Of a stretch of 64,000 nucleotides of DNA, positions 58,836 to 64,000 are shown piece by piece (the stretch's first letter is position 1; every line of letters begins with the position of its first letter). Both the position numbers and the translations under genes were made by a program. Location of the stretch: positions 89,620,749 to 89,684,748 of the forward strand of contig NC_092344.1 in assembly GCF_963676685.1 (NCBI RefSeq). Reading direction: 5' to 3'. Source of the DNA: Mytilus edulis (taxonomy: Eukaryota > Mollusca > Bivalvia > Mytilida > Mytilidae). The notes under the pieces are model-generated. The model had not been told where the DNA came from and did no database searches. It saw only the letters and a list, made by a program, of their open reading frames with translations.

Positions 58836-59005
58836 AAGCACTTATAGTACTAGTAACAAAAAGAACTTAATGAACTATTTATATTATGTCATGAAATCTT
58901 AAAGATTTTTGCACTGAAATATTGGACCATAGTTATTGATTTATTCCTGTATGTAAAGCTTTAAACAAAAATTAAACAAGACAAAAGTTTCGTTATAATT
59001 ACAAT

Positions 59006-59201
59006 GACTTGGTAAGCAGATTAAAATTTTGTTTAGCATTTTTTTTCCAAATCTTTTTTTGTATTTCTAGTCTATTTGTATTACATTATTAACGTTTTTA
59101 ACGTTAGCATAAATATTTTCTAGCAAATATATAGACAGGAAAAACTAAAAAAGATTTGAAAAAAACATTGACAAACAAAATTCTAATCTGCTAACCAAGT
59201 C
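59006..59201. mobile_element. 196-bp inverted-repeat element, about 53-bp arms
   Basis: GACTTGGTAAGCAGATTA and AAATTTTGTTTAGC on the left pair with TCTAATCTGCTAACCAAGTC and GACAAACAAAATT on the right. The arms extend to AAATCTTTTTT. No coding capacity is seen. Confidence 0.78.
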
Positions 59202-60352
59202 TCTGTGAGTGAGAGGGTGAATGGCAATCTTAGTTATAGCTTAAGCACATACGTTTGTGAACTGGTGTACATGAAATATCTTATAAAGTCGTGTTATGTC
59301 CATTATACATACTGTAACTAAACTTTAAGAGACATGAAGGAACAATTGCAACAAATCTCATTGCAAATTTCATTCTTCCAATTAACATTTTAAGGAGATA
59401 TAAGATGTGGTATGAGTGCCAATGGGACAAATCTTAATCCAAGTTTCAAACCTGAAATACTTACCAAAAATATGTTAGTGTTCTAGATGTTTGAAAACAT
59501 TCATTGAAATAAGAAAATGACTAATACCACATTACTTTAATCTTATCAGATGTGCTTTACTAGTCATGGAATGCACTACAGAAGGACAAGTGTGTTAGAT
59601 AACTGATATTAGTATGGTCAAAGTGGAATGACGTATTTATTAGAGACAATCATTTCCATAAACCATGCTGAGAAAATTCATTTTTTGTCAAGGTGACGAC
59701 AAAACAGAGGAAAACTAAGGTTAGTATAGTAGTTTAAACTTTTATCTTCATGAATATATCTACGATAAAGAAAATGGTAATGCTACCAACGATATAACCC
59801 TTTTTTTTTTTATCTTTATTTGAGTTCAATGATCAGGCCAGTACAAGAGTGATCCAGCGGGAAATGTCTGGAACAGATGATAGCAAGGAACATACCTACA
59901 AGGTTCATGGTCAAGCAAATCTACCTTTAAAGTACTAAACACAACACTATGTAAATAAAAATATGCAGTTACATACAAACACCCACACATTTTAAATCAT
60001 CACAAGCATTAAATCGTCCCTAAGTCTGCATCTTTTTTTTATCAAATGTATTTTTGTCTTTTTTATGTTCTTCCACATTGACGAATATCCCACACATAAT
60101 TAGAACACACCAGCTATCGGACAAATTATGCTATGTCCTAGGCTAATCTTCTAGTCTAAGATTGTCGTATATATAGTAAAGTGGCATGATTCCCAAGTAC
60201 GTCGAACTTCTTACCAAAGCAGTGCGGGATAAGAAAGTGTGATTGGATAATTATATATAATATATATGTAAACGTCATTCTAAATAATTATACAAATAGC
60301 ACTGATTTATAATCAGTTATACTTAAAACACAACCGCCATCGGATACCAAAC
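59202..60352 (+). other. Upstream region of the FG-GAP gene
   Basis: A family A scrap (AAGATGTGGTATGAGTGCC, 59404-59450) is present. TATATATAG near 60169 and TATATAATATATATG near 60252 are candidate TATA boxes for the gene starting at 60353; the sequence alone does not decide between them. Confidence 0.35.
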
Positions 60353-60686
60353 ATGGAATCGAAACAAATTTGTATTGCTACCATGACATTAATTTTCTCA
60401 ATGCAGCTCATTTCGGCATACAATTTACAATACATTGGCAATTTTACAGTCAGCCATCCAGGATTTTTGAGTTTGATTCGAACACAGGATACCGGGAGAA
60501 TAAACGACGATTATTCCTTGTTTGTGTCTAGTTTTAATGGAGCACCTTTTACTACAGATCACGTGTACTTCGTACCAGCAATTGGAACTGTTGTACAAAC
60601 ATTTCAAAGCAATGGTCACCATACAGTGAAACATACTACATTGAGTAGTAATATTGTCTGGCCTAACGAGGTCAATCAAGTTCCAG
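60353..60686 (+). CDS. FG-GAP gene exon 1
   Basis: The ATG follows CGGATACCAAAC and opens a signal peptide MESKQICIATMTLIFSMQLI. The exon encodes 111 residues ending EVNQVP and stops at CCAG|GTAGGA, phase 1. Confidence 0.85.
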
Positions 60687-63126
60687 GTAGGAGTTTTTTT
60701 TATTAAGGATAATATGTGACCAAGGATGGTTGTGCTTTGGATATAAAAACAAAAAGACGACTATATAAAAAGTATAGCTCTTCTCCACTTTCCCAGCAAT
60801 CGATTGATTGCTCTATAACATGGGTAATGGAAGATACATATCTCTTAAATACATTTAGGTCTTATAACAGTAACAGAAAAACATCTTCTGGTAGGCTAAT
60901 ATACCTTTTATATGATCTCATAATTATCATCGTTCGAAATAGTTAAGACATACCATTTGCCACCGGACGCAGTTGCAAATATCAATCCATCATAGTTACC
61001 TGGCAATTCTGGTCTATATATTAATTATATCCTTAATATGTACATTGACACAGATTTTGTAATATTTTTAATTCGTGAAATTCACAAAATTGGATAACTG
61101 TTGTAGATGACGTATTTGGAAAGAAAATGATGTCGATTGCCGGTGGCTTTCTGGTTCCATTAAAAACAAAAGGAAGTATTCGATTAGTAGACTTGTCGAC
61201 AGGTACCCCACAACGACCAACGGAAATGACAACTGGATCGGACGATCATCACTGGTTTTACCACAGAGTATTATGGCTCGATATGAATGGGGATGGAAAG
61301 AAAGATGCTGTTACGTGTCGGGCTAAAAAGTCACTTCTGGGTAAAGTCATGCACGTATATATAGGCACCGACCGTTTTTTGTGGGTTGGGTATGGGCGTG
61401 TTTTTATTCTATCATTATTCAGTATTCAGTTAGCTTTGATTAATTATTTGATTCTTTATTTCTGGTGAGAAAAAAAACCCATTTGTTCCTAAAGGAAGTT
61501 AAAAAAAATTGTATTTACATATATACAATCATTTCTTTTAAAACTGTATGTTATATATTTTTTTTTATGCAAGTAGAAAATGTGTGTCCCGCAAAAAAAA
61601 CAAAAAAAAACCACGGTTGATCCCCATCCGCAATGTGAAAAAAATATTGTTGGTTGATTAGGTAAGCGGAGCTAATAATTCTATAATCTTGTGTTGCTTT
61701 TTCTTTCTGGATTTAACTTGGAGTCCGAGATCGGTATTTCTGTTATACTTTTTATCAGTCGATTTGTTATTCACTCAATAAAAATTAAGTACTTAATATA
61801 TAAATTGAACACTAAATGGAAATATTTTATCAAGATTTCAACTAATCTTCTGTCTCTTGGTCACGTACATACTATACTTGTGACCATGCCGGTTTAATTT
61901 CAACACGAGGGAACAATGTAGAGTAAGAATTTGTCGAAAAATGTTTAATATTTCCTTTGGATTTTTTAAAACTTTAATTCAGTGTCAACTATACTTACTC
62001 TAGATGTCTATGTTTATATGAAATAGAAAAACACTCTCATTGTAAATGACTTATCAGGGAGTGGTACTGGACAGTTAGTTTGGTATGAACATCCACAGAC
62101 TGATAGCATCAGTAATCCTTGGCACCATTTTATCATTGCTGACCATTCGGACACTTTTTTTGATATAACAACATTGACCACACCTACAGGGACCAATACT
62201 GTCATAGTAACAACTGGCTTCTTTTCAAATCAACTAAAAATCTACTGGACAACAGATCCCGCAGGAAAATGGACGGACACTCTCAAGGTTGTTTCCCTAT
62301 TTTCTTTTTGTTTGTTATTAAGTCTTCCCACATATACTAAACAATCTGAAGCATTTGTAATGTATATATGAGTTTTCTGAGATAATCCATTTGTCAATTA
62401 ATCAGCAATACAATTCCTTAAAATTTCAACTCAACGGTTTAGGTCCTAAAAATTAAAAATAACTTGAAATTACGTTCTTAATCGATTCCAAGATTTAAAT
62501 AAAATAAGATGATATAGGAATAAAAATTGTTAACTTTTTCTACACTTATAAAGTTGAATACGAAATGTATAAACACACCGCCAAGACCGGTCAAAACGAG
62601 GACGTTTATTTGATGTCTCATGTTGATAGAATCAATGCTACCCTATATATCAGTATATGCGCTTAAAAGAACCATTGCAGTGCTCTAAAACTTGGAGAGT
62701 TCCGTATAGTTGTGCTTATTTAAAATCAACATTTTTGTCCATTTTCTTATCTAAATGCCACATGTACCCATTTTCAATAGCAGTGCATACCTCCGCCAAC
62801 CCACTCTCCAGAATCTACCTATACCTAATCAATTGATCGTTCTCGTCCCGAATATGCACTAGCCATTATACTTACAATCAACAACGTACTGAAATAAAGA
62901 GGCATGGCACTGTGTAAAAAAATCATTTTGTTGTGTTCATGTGATTTTAGTTTCTATTTTTTTTTTACTTTTAGATTAAATCAAGAGTAATTGAAGAACA
63001 TATCGGTCATGTGTTTGATGTTCAGATTGATGACGTAAATAACGATGGGAAATCAGATTTGTTAGTCACCTCAAATGGTCTTAGTAATACCGCCGTCTAT
63101 GTTTATGAAATACCAGCGGATTTCAG
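60353..63126 (+). CDS. Secreted FG-GAP/VCBS-type protein, first four exons (gene continues past the edge)
   Basis: Exons 60353-60686, 61107-61340, 62058-62287 and 62975-63126 join in phases 1, 1 and 0, giving 316 codons before the window ends within the gene. Residues 1-22 are a signal peptide (IATMTLIFSMQLISA). Two calcium-binding-loop motifs typical of FG-GAP/VCBS beta-propeller repeats are visible: DMNGDGKKD (170-178) and DVNNDGKSD (286-294), each followed by a hydrophobic strand (AVTC, LLVTS). This suggests an extracellular propeller, possibly for adhesion or matrix. No orthologue is recognised. Confidence 0.83.
61107..61340 (+). CDS. FG-GAP gene exon 2
   Basis: The acceptor is AACTGTTGTAG. 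The exon encodes DDVFGKKMMSIAGGFLVPLK through VLWLDMNGDGKKDAVTC, the first FG-GAP loop. The donor is CTGG|GTAAAG, phase 1. Confidence 0.85.
62058..62287 (+). CDS. FG-GAP gene exon 3
   Basis: The acceptor is AATGACTTATCAG. The exon encodes SGTGQLVWYEHPQTDSISNP through TNTVIVTTGFFSNQLKIYW and ends KWTDTLK. The donor AAG|GTTGTT is weaker than the others but preserves the frame. Confidence 0.8.
62975..63126 (+). CDS. FG-GAP gene exon 4
   Basis: The acceptor is TTTACTTTTAG. The exon encodes IKSRVIEEHIGHVFDVQIDD then VNNDGKSDLLVTSNGL, the second FG-GAP loop. It ends TTTCAG|GTATAA, phase 2, so at least one more exon lies beyond 64000 or within the minisatellite intron. Confidence 0.83.
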
Positions 63127-63404
63127 GTATAATTTCTTATACAAAATGATAAAGAATTATTTATATTTAGCGTTTAATAATAGTTGAATTTAAGATCAGT
63201 TATAGTATCTATTAAACCCAAACATACTCCAATCTGTACATGTCACATGAAATGATAAATCCTTAATTACCATATGCAGGATACTGTAATATAATTAATT
63301 CTTTTTACGCTTAATTGAGGACTTCAGACACTGGGTCGAAACTTTAAAGAAATACTGACAGTTTTATAAGAATCAATGCATCGATTTCAGAGTTTCCTGG
63401 AATT

Positions 63405-64000
63405 GATCTAGCAACGTACATATTGACATTTATCTTTACTGGCAGTTAGATTTACAAGTAGTGTTCTGGCAATCCAATATTGATGTTTAGATTTATTGGC
63501 AGTGTTCTAGCAATTCAATATTGCCATTTAGATTTACTAGCAGTGTTCTAGAAATCAAACATTGACATTTGATTTACTGGCAGTGTTCTAGCAATGAACA
63601 TATTGACATTTAGATTTATTGGTAGTGTTCTAGCAATCCCATATTGACATTTAAATTTACTGGCAGTGTTCTAGTAATCAACTATTGACATTTAGATATA
63701 TTGAGTGTTCTAGCAATAAATATATTGACGTTTAGATTTATTGGAAGTGTTCTAGCAATCAAATATTGATATTTAAATTTACTAGCAGTGTTCTATATAG
63801 CTAGCTATGAACATATTAAATATTTAGATTTACTGGTAGTGTTCTAGCAATGTACACATTGACGTTTAGATTTACTGGCAGTGTTCTAGCAATATACATA
63901 TTGAACTTAAATTCAACTGACAGTGTAATAGCAATGTACATATTGACGTTTAGATTTATTGACATTGTTCTAGCAATGTACATATTGATATTTAGATTTA
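63405..64000 (+). repeat. Minisatellite of about 42-45-bp units, running off the window
   Basis: The unit TTTACTGGCAGTGTTCTAGC then AAT-x4-ATATTGACATTTAGA is repeated about thirteen times with substitutions and small length changes. It lies in the intron after exon 4 of the FG-GAP gene and is cut by the window end. Confidence 0.9.

Noticed and set aside
63405-64000. CRISPR array
   Set aside because: The units are contiguous tandem copies without distinct spacers, in a eukaryotic intron.

Overview
The window is a stretch of an AT-rich, intron-rich animal genome. The repeat landscape (the CCAATGAGACAACTC family, GGACGGACG-bearing repeats, many short inverted-repeat elements) and the protein content point to a bivalve mollusc, most likely a mussel of the Mytilidae. 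That placement rests on recognising repeat styles and was not tested by a database search. No bacterial, organellar or CRISPR features are present.

Five protein-coding loci are supported by coding frames joined with GT-AG splice sites and matching phases. (1) 1282-1588, minus: signal-peptide first exon of a secreted Gly/Ser-rich beta-helix-like protein; the rest lies left of the window. (2) 7778-11645, plus (possibly from 7658): a zinc-finger protein with eight C2H2 fingers over four exons; its true N-terminus is unresolved. (3) 14538-19206, minus: a complete four-exon, 391-residue protein of unknown function. (4) 25303-55897, minus: a complete gene of about 27 exons for an F-box/leucine-rich-repeat protein recognisable as FBXL13/DRC6, the ciliary nexin-dynein regulatory complex subunit; it fills half the window. 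(5) 60353-63126 and beyond, plus: the first four exons of a secreted FG-GAP/VCBS-type protein that runs off the right edge.

Between and inside these genes is a dense collection of mobile elements: hAT-like elements with 8-bp target duplications (one only a few bases from a splice donor of gene 3), a 1.3-kb TTAA-flanked element of degenerate ACGAT-type motifs inside an FBXL13 intron, a 1.75-kb element with an 11-bp target duplication and ACAGATAACA motifs, a 280-bp element with 41-bp perfect inverted ends, foldback elements, a decayed reverse-transcriptase fragment, tRNA-derived SINEs, a tandem array of one interspersed repeat, and a minisatellite at the right edge. Several are nested inside each other.

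The five genes show no operon-like or pathway relationship. The most notable items are the unexplained 391-residue protein, the short elements with unusual internal architecture, a CpG-rich exon-like open frame inside an FBXL13 intron, and a family-B repeat flanked by a direct repeat of about 65 bp.
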